From positions 1,178,001 to 1,242,000 of the forward strand of contig NC_090774.1 of assembly GCF_001761485.1 (NCBI RefSeq): a stretch of 64,000 nt of DNA. Direction: 5' to 3'. Under the pieces are notes generated by a model. The model was not told the origin of the DNA, searched no databases, and saw only the letters and a list, made by a program, of their open reading frames with translations. Positions 49,301-61,221 of the stretch are shown here, one piece after another. How positions within the stretch are numbered: the stretch's first letter is position 1; each line of letters starts with the position of its first letter. This DNA comes from Yarrowia lipolytica (lineage: Eukaryota > Ascomycota > Dipodascomycetes > Dipodascales). The translations under genes were made by a program, and so were the position numbers.

Positions 49301-49882
49301 CTCAAGGCCGGCTACAACTACCACGGAAACGAGCCCATGTACTCTGGAGTCACCGGTCAGGAGTTGAGATGTGATATCTACGTCGGCGTGGTTTTCTACC
49401 AGCGACTGCGTCACATGGTCAACGATAAGTTCCAGGTGCGATCCACCGGACCGGTCAACCCGTTGACCATGCAGCCCGTTAAGGGTCGAAAGCGATCTGG
49501 AGGTATTCGAGTCGGAGAAATGGAGCGAGACGCGCTCATTGGCCACGGAACTTCATACTTGCTACAGGACCGTCTGCTCAACTGTTCCGATTACACCCAG
49601 ACCAGCATGTGTCGAACATGTGGCTCTCTCACTGCTACCCAGGAGGCCCAAAGCACCACCGGTCATCGACGAGGCGTCAAGTGTCGACGATGTGCCACCC
49701 AGCTCGAAAAGGACTCCTTCTCTTGGGACTCGCCTCCTGAGGGCATGTGGCAGGACGCCATTGGCAACTGCTTTGTGGGAGGAGATGATACCACCACGGT
49801 GGCCATTCCGTTTGTGCTCAAGTACCTCAACTCGGAGCTGTCGGCCATGGGTATTAAGATGAAGTACAACATTGATCCTTAG
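46385..49882 (+). CDS. RPA135: RNA polymerase I second-largest subunit A135
   Basis: The 1165-residue protein is the beta-like subunit of Pol I (yeast A135, about 1200 residues), which makes the large rRNA precursor in the nucleolus and forms half of the active-centre cleft. It can be told from Rpb2 and Rpc128 by Pol I-type blocks such as [18 protein letters not shown] near the N-terminus. Universal beta motifs are [20 protein letters not shown] (about 503-522), [20 protein letters not shown] (about 754-773) and [15 protein letters not shown] (about 886-900). The C-terminal zinc site has CRTCGS and VKCRRC pairs (about 1076-1103). It is one uninterrupted exon from a clear ATG, with strong codon bias that creates a false 634-codon antisense frame. 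Nothing essential looks missing. Confidence 0.97.
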   Translation: [1165 protein letters not shown]

Positions 49883-50122
49883 TCGGGGTTAGAAAATGGT
49901 TTGTTATGGAGGATGAGATGCTTATAATTAATTGATAGATATTAACGTAGAGTACAAGTACAGTACGGGGTAAATTGCCGGTACGGTCTCAAACAGGTGC
50001 CATCGCACATGGGTCTTGCAGTCGGTATATCGATTCGAATCTAGACCGCCTCTCTTGATCATCTAAGAGACTGCGGTTTGCTGTTCGAGGTAAGAGTGGT
50101 AACTGGAAGGTGATGAAACACT

Positions 50123-50228
50123 TACTAGTTAAACTATCTCTTAATTCCCAAGTATTTCTTCATTAAACTCAGAATTACTAGTTAAACTATCATTTAACTA
50201 TCAAGTAATTCTCCATTAAACTCCCAAG
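50123..50228. repeat. 53-bp direct repeat, 2 copies plus remnants
   Basis: Both copies begin TACTAGTTAAACTATC and end near CATTAAACTC. About 75% identity by eye. A further partial copy with ACTCCCAAGT follows to 50280. Confidence 0.75.
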
Positions 50229-50694
50229 TATTGCTCACCACATAAACTCCCAAGTTTCTCACTAAACTGGCAAGTTTTTCTACACATACACTCGGATTGG
50301 GCCGTCAGAACAGAATTTGTTATTTCACTGCTTGAACTCCACATTTGGCCCATCTTCCAGATCCCACATTGTCTTCTGATTCGAACTTCCCTACTTGAAG
50401 GATGTTCCAATGGCGGCAGATGTCGGGTCTCTCGTAATTGGAACCCTTTAGATACAAGTAAAAGTACCTCTCTTTTCCGGAATGGCAATCTCCAGAGTGA
50501 CTTTCCTTTCCTGTTGGTTCCGTGCTCTTTGCCGGGCTGAAGTTGAACATGGACCTTCCGTCATGTTCCTACAATTCAAGTCTCATATGTTGAGAAAGTC
50601 GGAAGTCGAACTTGTACGGGTTAAGCGAAAAACAGTCTCCCAAGTGTCATTAATACAGAATTGATTCAAGTACAGTGGTATACAAGTACTTCGG

Positions 50695-50754
50695 TTTTCT
50701 TTCAGTATTTTTTTCAGTATTTTTTTCAGTATTTTTTTTCAGTATTTTTTTTTC
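50695..50754. repeat. TTTTTCAGTA tandem repeat
   Basis: Four to five copies of TCAGTATTTTTT with growing T runs. Confidence 0.85.
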
Positions 50755-50925
50755 TTCGATCTTTTCCTTTTTTTAACTGATAAACAATCACACTCTATAA
50801 GCTGTGCAACATCGTACCACTGACACCATAGTAAAATACTTCTATCGAAATTTTGATAATCGAAAACACAAATCAAACACTTGTCCAACCGCGCAACCAT
50901 CCCCAAAACACTCCTCCACTTTTTT

Positions 50926-50980
50926 CTCCCATTTTTTCCCATTTTTTCCCATTTTTCCCCATTTTCCCCATTTTTTTGAC
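50926..50980. repeat. CCCATTTTTT tandem repeat
   Basis: Five to six 9-10 bp units of CCCATTTTTT with shrinking T runs. Confidence 0.8.
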
Positions 50981-51145
50981 ATTTCTTATATTTAATTTAA
51001 TTTTTTATATTTAAATTCATTTTATATTCATCGCGAAACAAGGTTTCAAACTAAGCATTATCACCACTGCGGGATTCTAAACTAGAGCGTAGTTAAGACA
51101 CCTCTCCCCCAAAACACCTCTACCCCAAAACCCCCCGGCTCAACT

Positions 51146-51153
51146 TATTTATA
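51146..51153 (+). promoter_or_regulatory. TATA-like element of CSF1
   Basis: ATTTATAC lies 25 bases before the first donor-like GTGAGT at 51178. A start site between them would leave a very short first leader exon. Confidence 0.35.
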
Positions 51154-51177
51154 CGGCAAAGCTGCCCAGGCGTCGTG

Positions 51178-51237
51178 GTGAGTACACAAGAGGACGTCAC
51201 GTGACACGCGACACGGACACGGGCCGAGCTAACTCAG
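51178..51237 (+). other. possible leader intron A of CSF1, 60 nt
   Basis: The donor is GTGAGTACA and the acceptor GCTAACTCAG. It contains a GTCACGTGAC word. It lies in the presumed 5' untranslated region, so no frame test is possible. Confidence 0.4.
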
Positions 51238-51329
51238 ACATCTTTACTGGCGAGCAACAACCGCCCACCACAAAAAACACGACTTTTCACACGCCACTTT
51301 TTGGCTAGACGGATACCAGCAAGGAGGAG

Positions 51330-51428
51330 GTGAGTACAGAGTGACAGAGAAGGGGTGATATGGATGGAACTTGTCGTGAGCGGGGCTGGTCTGGCTCTGG
51401 CTCTGTTCTTGGTTTCCTGCTAACTCAG
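51330..51428 (+). other. probable leader intron B of CSF1, 99 nt
   Basis: The donor is GTGAGTACA and the acceptor TGCTAACTCAG. No ATG occurs in the exon just before it. It lies in the presumed leader. Confidence 0.5.
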
Positions 51429-51526
51429 ACTAAGGCTACTTGTACGACAGATACACAACAGACCAGGCATTTTTGAACGGCCAACAACGTCTATAAACCA
51501 GTGACAGACGGCGTTCGTTACACAAA

Positions 51527-54500
51527 ATGTGAGTAATCTATGGAGGTTGTGGCAGATTGTTTTCTCTTTTGGGGGTCTACGACGAGATCGTCATGGTATG
51601 AGTGGACGCCATGTGTGTCTGGGATATTGGGTGTTTGGAGCTCAGTGTTCCATTGGCGGGGTTACGATTAAGCGGTCTAGCGGCCTTCTACTTGCTCAGG
51701 TACAGGTGTTGGGGTTACTGAAGTTCAAACATGACCCTTGATCTGGAACATACCAAATGTTCATTTGGCAACTACTACGAAACCCCCTCCTCGGTTTCAC
51801 ATGATACTAACTCAGGGACTCGTCTTCGCGCTTCCAACCGGAAGCCATTTCTGGCGGTGTGGACTTCTCGCCCGTCTTTCTCATGGACGTGATCATGATC
51901 CTGCTGGTGTCGCTGTTTGTCATTTTCTACTTCAACCGGCTCATTGCATGGGTCACAAACTTCGGACTCCGCTTCGTCTTCTGGCACAAACATAGGATAC
52001 GAGTCAAGGTGCAATCAGTGCAGATCTCGCTCCTCGGAGGAAGAATCTTCTTTAAAAACCTCACATATATCGGCACCAACCAGACGATATGTTTTTTGAA
52101 GGGCCATTTCACATGGCGTTACTGGCTGTGGAAGAGCCGCAAGAGTGAGCTCCAGATGAGCGAGGACTCGGAAAGCAATGTGACCCCGGAAAAGTTGCAA
52201 TCCAGACTGGCTCTCGAGGTGGATGGCCTTGAGTGGTTTGTGTACAACCGTACACCTGCTTATGATGCTGTTTTCGAGCAGTTTCAGGCCCGCCACAAGG
52301 CCAACGCCGAATCAAAGTGCGAAAACAACGACACCCTCCAAACGGCGCATACTACCACATCTTACGAGCCGAAAAACTTTTCCTTTGGCGAGCAAATATA
52401 CCTAGATTTGTTCCCCATTGACCTCAAGGTACACAAGGGCAGCATGGTGGTTGGCAACAGGGACACTCAGAGTGTGTGGATGTTTCATTTCAAGAATGCC
52501 ACCGGATTGGTGGATGTGGCGCCCACTCCTTCCTATCTGGACAGATACAGACAGGTCTACCGTGCGGACTTTGAGCATCCTGTGGTTGAGATGAGGCCCA
52601 ATATCGACTACAAGGGCATGGACTCGACGCAGTTTGAGCACAAGCCCAAGGTGAAGAAGAGTCTGTGGGCCAAGACGTACGAGAATGAGCCTAACACTAG
52701 CAAGTTGCGGCGCAGTCTGCGGGCCATTCGGGCTGTTCTTCTCGCCCGTGCTCTTCCTGACAATGAGAGTGAGCATTCTCGTGAAGGGATGCCCTGGATG
52801 GGTCTGAGTCGGTACTTGACGCAGGACACTGAGTACTATGTCGAGGACGACAAGAACGAGGGAGCCTTTGAGGATTATGCTCGAGTTCCTCAGATTCTCG
52901 ATGCTCCAAGTGGTTCCTTGACAATGTACTACGATGTTCAGGGACAGGTTCCTCAGATTGAAGGTGTTGGAGCCAAGGATTCACCCCAGTGGGGCATGAA
53001 GATCACAGCCACGAATGCCACGATCAACTACGGCCCTTCCACTGAGCGACAAAGGACAGATCTGCATCAGATGCTCATTCCCCGCACATGCATTGATGCC
53101 GTTCCGTCTCCCAAACCTCTTCCAGGCGATTTGCGGCCCTATGAGCAATTTCGGGTCGATGTGGAGTTCCAGGAAGAGATGATTCTGCGAGTTCCGATCC
53201 GGGAGGAAAGTAAAAATCTCGAGTTTGCCAACCTGTTCAGAGACGACCCTGGTGCCAACACGAAGCGCCCGTTCGGGTGGATGGAAATCAAGACAAACAA
53301 TACGGTGACTGTGGAGGAGATTCAGAGCATGGAGGCCACCAAGGATGGATGGGCTCATACCGTGTCTATTAATCTAGGCCAAACCGAGGTTCGAACGAGT
53401 GTCAACCATGGTCTTTTGTTCACCGGCGACCATGTTTCTCTTGAGTGTGATTTGTCTACTCCTCTCGAGTGGAACGGGCTTTGTGACTGGAAGTTTGATT
53501 TGCAGTCTTCGTCAGTCAAATTGTTTCTCCTCGACGAACACATCACTTTGTTCTCCGATTTGACCAATGACTTTGGCTCTGACACACCTGTTCCGTACAC
53601 TCTGTTCACTCCTTACAAGTACACCTTCCACTGGGGAGTTTCGCACTTCTGCAACATTTATCTGAACATCAATGACGCCAACATTATCAACAATCCCACT
53701 GATTTTGAAGATAACACGTTTCTGGTGTTTGAGAGTGATGCTCTTGACATAGACTTTTCTCTTCCTCTGGACCAGATCCACCAGTCTCTGAACGAGGCCT
53801 CTTTCAAGATTTCCGCTCCTATCATGGACTTCAACTTGTCTGTGCCTCCCTGGCATACCTTGGACTCGTTTCTGGAGACGGAGAAAATGGGGCGAGCCTA
53901 CGAGTTTGCCATTGTCGGTACTTACTCGTACTACTCTTCCTTTGACAAGGAGCACACCGATTCGATGCATGTGGAGATTTACGGAACAGATGTGACCATG
54001 GTTGCCCATGGAATCTTTGTGTGCTACCTCATGAAGGTGATTGACAACTACTTTGGCATCAACACAAAGTTCCAGACCATGGAGGAGTATGCTCAAAGAG
54101 ACGCTCCCAAGGTGGTCGACCCCGTCAACTTCATCAAGGAAAAAAACGATATGGACGTGGTGGTCGATACCTTTATCACCAACGGAGTGATTGTGCTGCC
54201 GGCAAATCTGTACTCCACCCGAGAATACTTGCGTCTGGATTTCCCGTCTCTCGATATCGACTGTCGGTTCACCAACTACTACATGGACCTGCAGTCGAAC
54301 ATTGCTCCCATCCGAGGTCGATGTGTCACAGAGGCAACCACCAAGGCGTACATGTTGGCCCGCGAGTCGCATTCCCGCACTCTTGGTGAGGTCCAGCCTC
54401 ATATCTACATTGATGGCATTGACGTGCATGGTCACCGTTTGTTTGGTCGTCCCCCTGAAGAACCCACTTACTACTGCAAGTGGGACTTCCACTTGGGTGA

Positions 54501-57500
54501 CATTCAGATCCGAGGTCCCATGAGTGCTATTGCAGTTCTCGGCCAGGCTGCCGACTGCTTTGATTACGGCTTTGACGACACGGAGAATAAGCTTCTGATG
54601 GCGATTCCACTCTTGTTTGACGTCACCTTTGTCTCTGCGAAGATTAACTCTCTGACATTCAGACTGGAAACCGATCCAGGAGCCGTGGAGGTTCTTACAT
54701 CTGCTGTGGCCTTCAAACTGAACGATCTGAACAATTCGGACTATACAGCACGGGCCTCAGTCAAGATCCCCTGGATCCAGTTGTCTGTAATGACCAACGA
54801 AGAGGTGCTTTCTCAGTTGACCACTTCTGTTCTCGTCACCGATTACATTCAGAAGAGGAACATGGATGACCGTCGAGGCAAGCAACAAGAGCACATTCGG
54901 CTCCATGACGACTCGTTTGGCCGATGTGACTTTTTGTTAACTCACAAGTATGCCCCAGACGCAAAGCCATACACCATCGTTCCCACTCTTCCTCTTCCTC
55001 CACTTGCAGAGCCATTGACTGACGAAAACATCAACTCTCTGGGTACAGCAGGTATCTTTTCTACGTACAAGAAGCGTGAAAACTACGACATTGCCCAATC
55101 GTCTTTATCGTCTGCATCCACCAACTCCCACCGTCTGAGTATAGACAGCAGTTTCATGACCCGAAGCAGTGGCATTTCTCGTATAAGTCGGTCTCGAAAC
55201 AGCTACAAGATTCGCAAGTTCCGACGTCCCCGTATTGAGAACAAGTTTCTGGCGCCCAAACCTTGGAGAAAGGCTTCCAAAACAGCCGTGTCCGACATTG
55301 ACGTGGACCCTGACTTTGCTCAAGACTTTTTCGCGTCGAAAATGCGACCCGGCATGTCTGCATCACGTGAGACACCTGACGAAGACACGGAGACGGATAA
55401 CATTGTTGTGCAGCTGGGTAAGATTGGAGGAACGCTTACTCCGGCTGCTCTGACGGTAGTTCTGGCAATTATGGCCCAGACCCCGCAGGACGGGTTCCAC
55501 GTGACTTTGGATAAACTGCAGATCCAGGTCATGAAGAAGCTCAACTACATCTTGTCTGGACAGCCAGAGACGAAAAACATCCGCGTGGTGATTCCCGGCG
55601 TGGATATTGAGATGAAGGCTAGTCCAGGGGGCTCGGAGGAGTACGTTCATTTGCAGATGGGTACCATTGACATTATGGTACGTGACAATGTGCACAAGCG
55701 TCCCCAGTCTATTGAGGACTACATTCAGGATACCATGGATGGTAATGAGCCGCGGGAGAACAGCTTGATTGTGTATGGTTCTATGGACTTGACTCTGGAG
55801 GTTGTCAAGAGCAGCCACACGATTGGTCCGTCTCCTAACCCTCTGGTTCTGGGATTGACGCAATTTGAGTTCTGGCTGAACCAGGACGTTTCCAACTCAG
55901 CCTCTGCTCAGATCAAGGAGCTAGACGTGAGTCTGGACAACCAGCAGCTCGAGTGGCTGTTGCGGAACACAGATCGGCAGCTGGACCGTCTCAAACTGCT
56001 CTTGGATGACATTCCCAACCAGAACAAGGCTACCCAGTCCGACAGAACCAAAGACGTGGTCTACTCGCTGGCATTAGCTGGCCAGCAGTTTGATATCACG
56101 TCCGATCCTTCAACTCTCACGAAGCCTGCATACATTATCCGTCTGTCTCAGCAGCATGTGCGAGCCCATGATTCGTGGAAGATTCTGATTCGGCTGCGAC
56201 ACATTCTACAGACGGTTCCTGCTGCTTGGTACGCTCACAAAGAGAAGCAGCTGATTCATGGCGACTGCAAGGTGCCCGTGGACGCTAGAACCAAGGTCAT
56301 CAACGTCTTCAAAAAGTGGCGATTCTGGGAGATCAACAGTATCCCGAAAAGTTACTTGTTTTTGCACGTGTTCCCTCCCGAAAGCAAGAGGGCCATTACC
56401 ATGACTACACGCGTGCTGGTGGATGTCGACGGTATTGGTCTCCGTCTGCTGTTTGCAGAGTGCGAGAACTATCTTCTGTTTGACTACGTGCAGGTGTATG
56501 TGGACGTGAGCGAGGGTGATGACCATGTGATTGATGCCGATGCCGGTGTGTGCGTGGCCTCTATCCGTACACATTTTTCGCTCGAGATTGTGGACACCAT
56601 TCAGACAATTGCTCGGTATGTGGATGCAACCAAGCCCTCCAGTGATGATGAGACTGACCAGGATACGACTAGACCAAGTACCGGTGACGTGCTCAAGATT
56701 GAAGTTCCTCAATCTCCCCTCTCGATGTCAACTAGTATGATATCTGACAAGTCTACTACGACTCCTGAGCCCGATAAGTCGGTCTCGCCTGGCCCGGAGA
56801 AGGTTGCTTCCAAGTCACCTCCTATCAGGGTCATGGTCAATACTCTGTTGTCGTCGTGGGTGGTTTCCATCAAATCGTCGGCCATCACGCTGTCTGTTTC
56901 TGGCCAGGAGTTTCTCAATTCTGTGTTTGTGGAGAAGACGGGCGACGATTTAATCAACGATGTGGCTGTCATTCTTACTGGCACTTTTGGGTCCACTGGA
57001 ATGGAGCTAATTGCCACCGAGACCGACGAGCAGGTGGTTTCGTACGCCATCAATTCGACAGCGGCATCTATTGCGTTCGGCAAGTCCATCCACGTGACTT
57101 GTGACACGCAAAACATGTTGCTTACAGTGTCTCAGGACCTTCTGACGCTCGTGAAACTGACCACGCAATTTTTCGAGCACGATTGGGAGGTCATCGATAA
57201 ACTGATCGAAGAACTTAGTGGAGAGGAGGACATCAAAGCCCACCACACACCTGGATCGGCAGCCGCCGCAGCAGCAGACGCAGCGGATGAGCTGAAGGAG
57301 GAGCTGTGCGAGGAGCCTGGACCTCTCAAGGATATCATTCCGTTCCTTGACCGAGTCTCGTTTAGATACTCTCTCACTTCTCTACAATGTTCGTCCATGC
57401 TCATGCCCAACTGGGTGTATGCCAACGAATTCCGTAACATGCAGGTGGTGGTTGGATCGGGCATTGATTCGAGAACCACTCTTAACGGCTCGTTCGAGGT

Positions 57501-60500
57501 GGGCGAGCAGATGCACGAGGTACGAAACCACTCTTCTGGCGACTCTCAGATTGTGCTTGGAATTGCTCTTTCAGCTGTCTCGGCCCTTGGAGGATCGGTC
57601 ATCACAGAGGAGTTTGCTTTACTGGACTGTGCGCTTCGATTTGGCATTTTTGATGCCCAGACAGTGTCTCCTAGCATGTTGACGAGGTACCTAGCGTCTG
57701 AGAATGAGCGGGAGTGTGTTAAGCAGATGTCTGATGCCATTGATGATCTTCAGGAGATCCTCAAAAAGCGTATTTCTAAGGGGGGTGGGGAGACCACCGA
57801 AATCCCTGTTTCTTCAAAGCAGAATACCCCCAGCACACCTTCCTACCCTCTCCACTTCACCACCCAGATTCTGGCTGACAGGTTCTCGTTCACTATTCCC
57901 GCTCTAGATTCTTCTCTTTGTCTTGAGTGCGATAAGGTATCTGCTTTGGCGTACAATTTTGTCATGAGCGAAAAGACCAAGGCCATTGAGCATACAGCTC
58001 TCACTGGAGCTGTCACCCCTGATCACGTACGGTTCCTGCTCCAGAATAAACGTCTGCCTGGAGGTGTGGCTACTCTTGTAGACTTGCATGTTCGAATTTC
58101 TCTGTACGAATACATCAAGTCTGGCGAGAGAAAGCGAGGCGCAGATATCGAGTCCGAGTTCATTCGTATCTGTCTGTCTTCTCCGTCACTGCTCAAGCTG
58201 ATGGAGATTCTGACAAACATTGAGGGTGACATTTCCTTGCTTGAATGGGAGTCGGACGACAAGTCGCCAAAGAGAAAGAGTCCCAAGAGGAAGATGTCCC
58301 GTGACAGTGTCGACTCAAAGGTGTCACATGAGTCATTTGTGTCGGCTGAGTCCGAACCCGCTATTGTGGAGGAGGAACCTGAGTCACGTCAAGAAACGGC
58401 TTCTCCAGCTATTGATTCGGGCGATGATGACTCAACATCATCCGACTCTCCTCTCCAAAACTGGCGAATTCGAACGTCTTTCGAGCAGGTCACGTTTGGT
58501 TGGCTGTTCCCACCAAACTCGGGTTTCAACGGTATTGTTTTTGGCTGTGATAATGTGGCTGTTGTGGCACTTTCTGGTTACGGTCAGTTGCGGCTCAAGG
58601 GTGTCTACATCACACCAGCTCATGGTAACAAGGACACAGACTTTTTCCCGGACAAGGTGTTCCCTACTCATGCCAACACCGTCTATCTTCCTCGTCTGCT
58701 GGTCACGTTTGCTACTCTTGACACTCGAGAGTATCATCTTCGAATCCTTGGTGAGGAACTCAAGGGTACGATTCTGCCGTCCATTGTCGAAATCGTCTCC
58801 TGCACGGCTACTACCATCAAACAGACGGTTAAGGAGCTCGAGCTGCTGTCAAAGGAGCGCAACAAGCGGCTTGAAAAGAGCAACAGCAGCGTTCGGGTTG
58901 TTGAGCCAAATACCGCACCGTCCGACTCGTCGCTGTTGTCAATTGATCATTCCTTTGTCTTCAGAGCCGACGCCAAGTTCCAGGGAGCCGTTGTTTCTCT
59001 CTGGAGTGAGTCTGAGTACGCCATGGAGATGTATGCCGAAACGCGTCACATCCAGGCGTCTTCTGGAGGCCGCAGATCAACTGCTCGAGTGGTGGAGTCA
59101 TCTCCAGAGCTCTATCTCCAGGCTCCTGCTCTCGAGGCCAAGGTTGACTTCAGACATAACACTGGATCCGCCAACAAAGAGCTGCTCAAGTTTGGCGTCA
59201 CTGTGGAGCCCAGCAGCAACACTCTCTACCCTCGGATGATTCCTGTGGTACTGGATATTGTGTCTGGTATGAGAACGCTGCTCGAAGACAAGAGCGACAA
59301 GCACAAGGACCTGAAGCTGGATCTTAAGAGCGAGATCAAGAAGGTGAAGATTGAGACGCCCCAGCCCCAGCAGCCCTCCAAGGACCTCACCTTCTCCGAG
59401 TGGGATATCACTGCCGGTATACAAATTGAGCGCCAGGAGCTGATTATGAGCTGTGAACCGACCGCCCGAGTGTCTGCCTCGTTGTCGTACCAGAATCTGT
59501 CTCTGAACATGACGACTGTGGATGCCAGTGAAGAGGGTCTCGGAAAGTTCTTTTCATTCACGTGTCGGCTTCACGAGTTCAACTGCTCGTTGCAGCACAC
59601 TTACTCGCGTGAGATTTCTGCCATGGTCGGTATTGATGAGATTCTGTGCGTCGTCAACAAGGACAAGGAGGTAGACCCCGCGTTGGCAAATACCTGGAAC
59701 GTTGCTGTTTCGATCGTCGATGTGATTGCAGACATCAACGTCAAACACACACAGGACCTCAAGTTGTTCCAGGAGCTGTGGCTCAGCGAGATGCCCGAGA
59801 AGGAGAAGGAGGTAAAGGTCAACACGGATCCGGAACGGTTCGTCCTCAAATACCACCGAGCCACTTCCGGTACGCGAATCTGCTGGAACGCGACAGTTTC
59901 CAACGTCAAATTCTCTGCCGATCTCGGTCAATCTATCGGAAAGGTAACTGTCGGTCTGGATCGATTCTGGCTGCTCACAGACAAGAAGGAGCACCTGGAC
60001 CAGCACATTACTCTTGGTTTCGAGCTCATCAAGATCCATTCGGACGGCCGACTGGGAGGTATGGTTTCTCTGGCGAGATTCCGGCTTGAACTGGCTCTTC
60101 TGTGGGAGATTGACGAAGACGCTCAGGTAACGCCAGAAGATGTTCCTCTGGTGACTCTTGTGGCGTCTCTGGCGTCTGCGGAGATCCGGATGGCCTTTGA
60201 CTACCAGCAGTTTGGTATTGCCAGTATCAAGAACCTCGGGTTCAGTGTCTCCAACCAGCGAGAAGTGGCGGACTACCTGTCCGCCATTGTCGACATTGAA
60301 CAGATTTGTGTCTTTATCACTGTTTTGGCTCCGTCCAACATTCTGGATCTCGTTCAGATTCTGGTTCGAACCAAGCAGGGTATTGAGGGAGCCTATGAGG
60401 AAGAAGTCGGGGCTTCCAACGAAGAAACTCCCTCCAAGGAGAAGAAAGTTGGCCGGCCTCATCTTCTCACGTCTGTGGACGTTTCCATCAACTCTGGAAC

Positions 60501-61221
60501 GCTGCAGGTCTACCCCAGCACTCTTCTCGATACTCAGGTCCTCTACGTCAATCTGTCTGGAACACATGCCAAGTTTGTTTGTGACACCCAGAAGCGTGGC
60601 CTCGTCAAGTCGCACCTGGAGCTGGGTATGCACGAGTTTATCATTGCTCTGAGTACTTTCAAGACCCAGATCAACGAGGAGGATCTGTTGACACTCACTG
60701 TGGACGAGTTTGTGGCTCATACTCGCAGAGCCAAGGGAGGCACCATTGTGCGGATCCCCAAGGTCGACATCAACATGCACACATGGCAGTACGACACCAA
60801 CCCTACTGAGGTCAAGTTCACATACTCGTCCGAATTCGCCGGCAAAGTGGACATTGGCTGGAACTTTGGCTCAGTCACCTTCATCCGAGAAATGTGGAAC
60901 TCGCACGCCAAGGCCTTTGCCAGCCGAAGAGAGGCCTACAAGCTCAACTTTGTGGCCAACCCGTCGGTGCTCAAGGATGGCGAGCTGGAGGAGAAGCTCA
61001 AGGATGTGGCTCTGGATGAAAAGTACGTCTATGTGGCGTTGGAGCCTCCCAACATTGAGATTCCCCAGCTGCGAGATATGGGCGAAGCCACTCCTCCCAT
61101 TGAGTGGATTGGTCTGCATCGACAGCGGTTCCCCGGTCTGACTCATCAGGTGGTGATTGTGGGTCTTCAGGGCTTGGTCAAGGAGGTTGAAGTTGCATAC
61201 TTTACAGTTCTTGGAGCGTAA
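51527..61221 (+). CDS. CSF1: Csf1-type bridge-like lipid-transfer protein
   Basis: This is a giant protein of 3135 residues when exon 1 (51527-51528) is joined to exon 2 (51816-61221). Csf1 (animal BLTP1/Tweek) belongs to the VPS13-like bridge proteins built of repeating beta-groove domains that move lipids at membrane contacts; yeast Csf1 has just under 3000 residues. The N-terminus MDSSSRFQ precedes FSPVFLMDVIMILLVSLFVI, a membrane anchor (about 22-42) that matches the family start, then LLGGRIFFKNLTYIG, typical of the chorein-like first groove element. Ser-rich and charged disordered insertions lie at about residues 1095-1140, 1815 (Ala run) and 2150-2210 (KSPKRKSPKRK and an acidic stretch). 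If intron C were kept, the first usable ATG would be at 51883 and the anchor would lose eight residues. One uninterrupted 9.4-kb exon makes up nearly all of the gene. Confidence 0.93.
51529..51815 (+). other. CSF1 intron C, 287 nt, splits the start codon
   Basis: The donor GTGAGTAAT starts at the G of the apparent ATG at 51527-51529; the acceptor is ACTAACTCAG. After splicing, AT joins G of GGAC to rebuild ATG GAC in the frame of the giant ORF. Unspliced RNA reads ATG TGA. Confidence 0.8.

Larger units (their letters stand above)
49883..51526. other. 1.6-kb region between RPA135 and CSF1
   Basis: It holds the RPA135 3' flank, a GAGTACAAGTACAGTACGG stretch at about 49950, a 53-bp repeat at 50123-50228, T-rich arrays at 50695 and 50926, and the CSF1 leader from about 51150. 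No further gene is supported. Confidence 0.6.
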
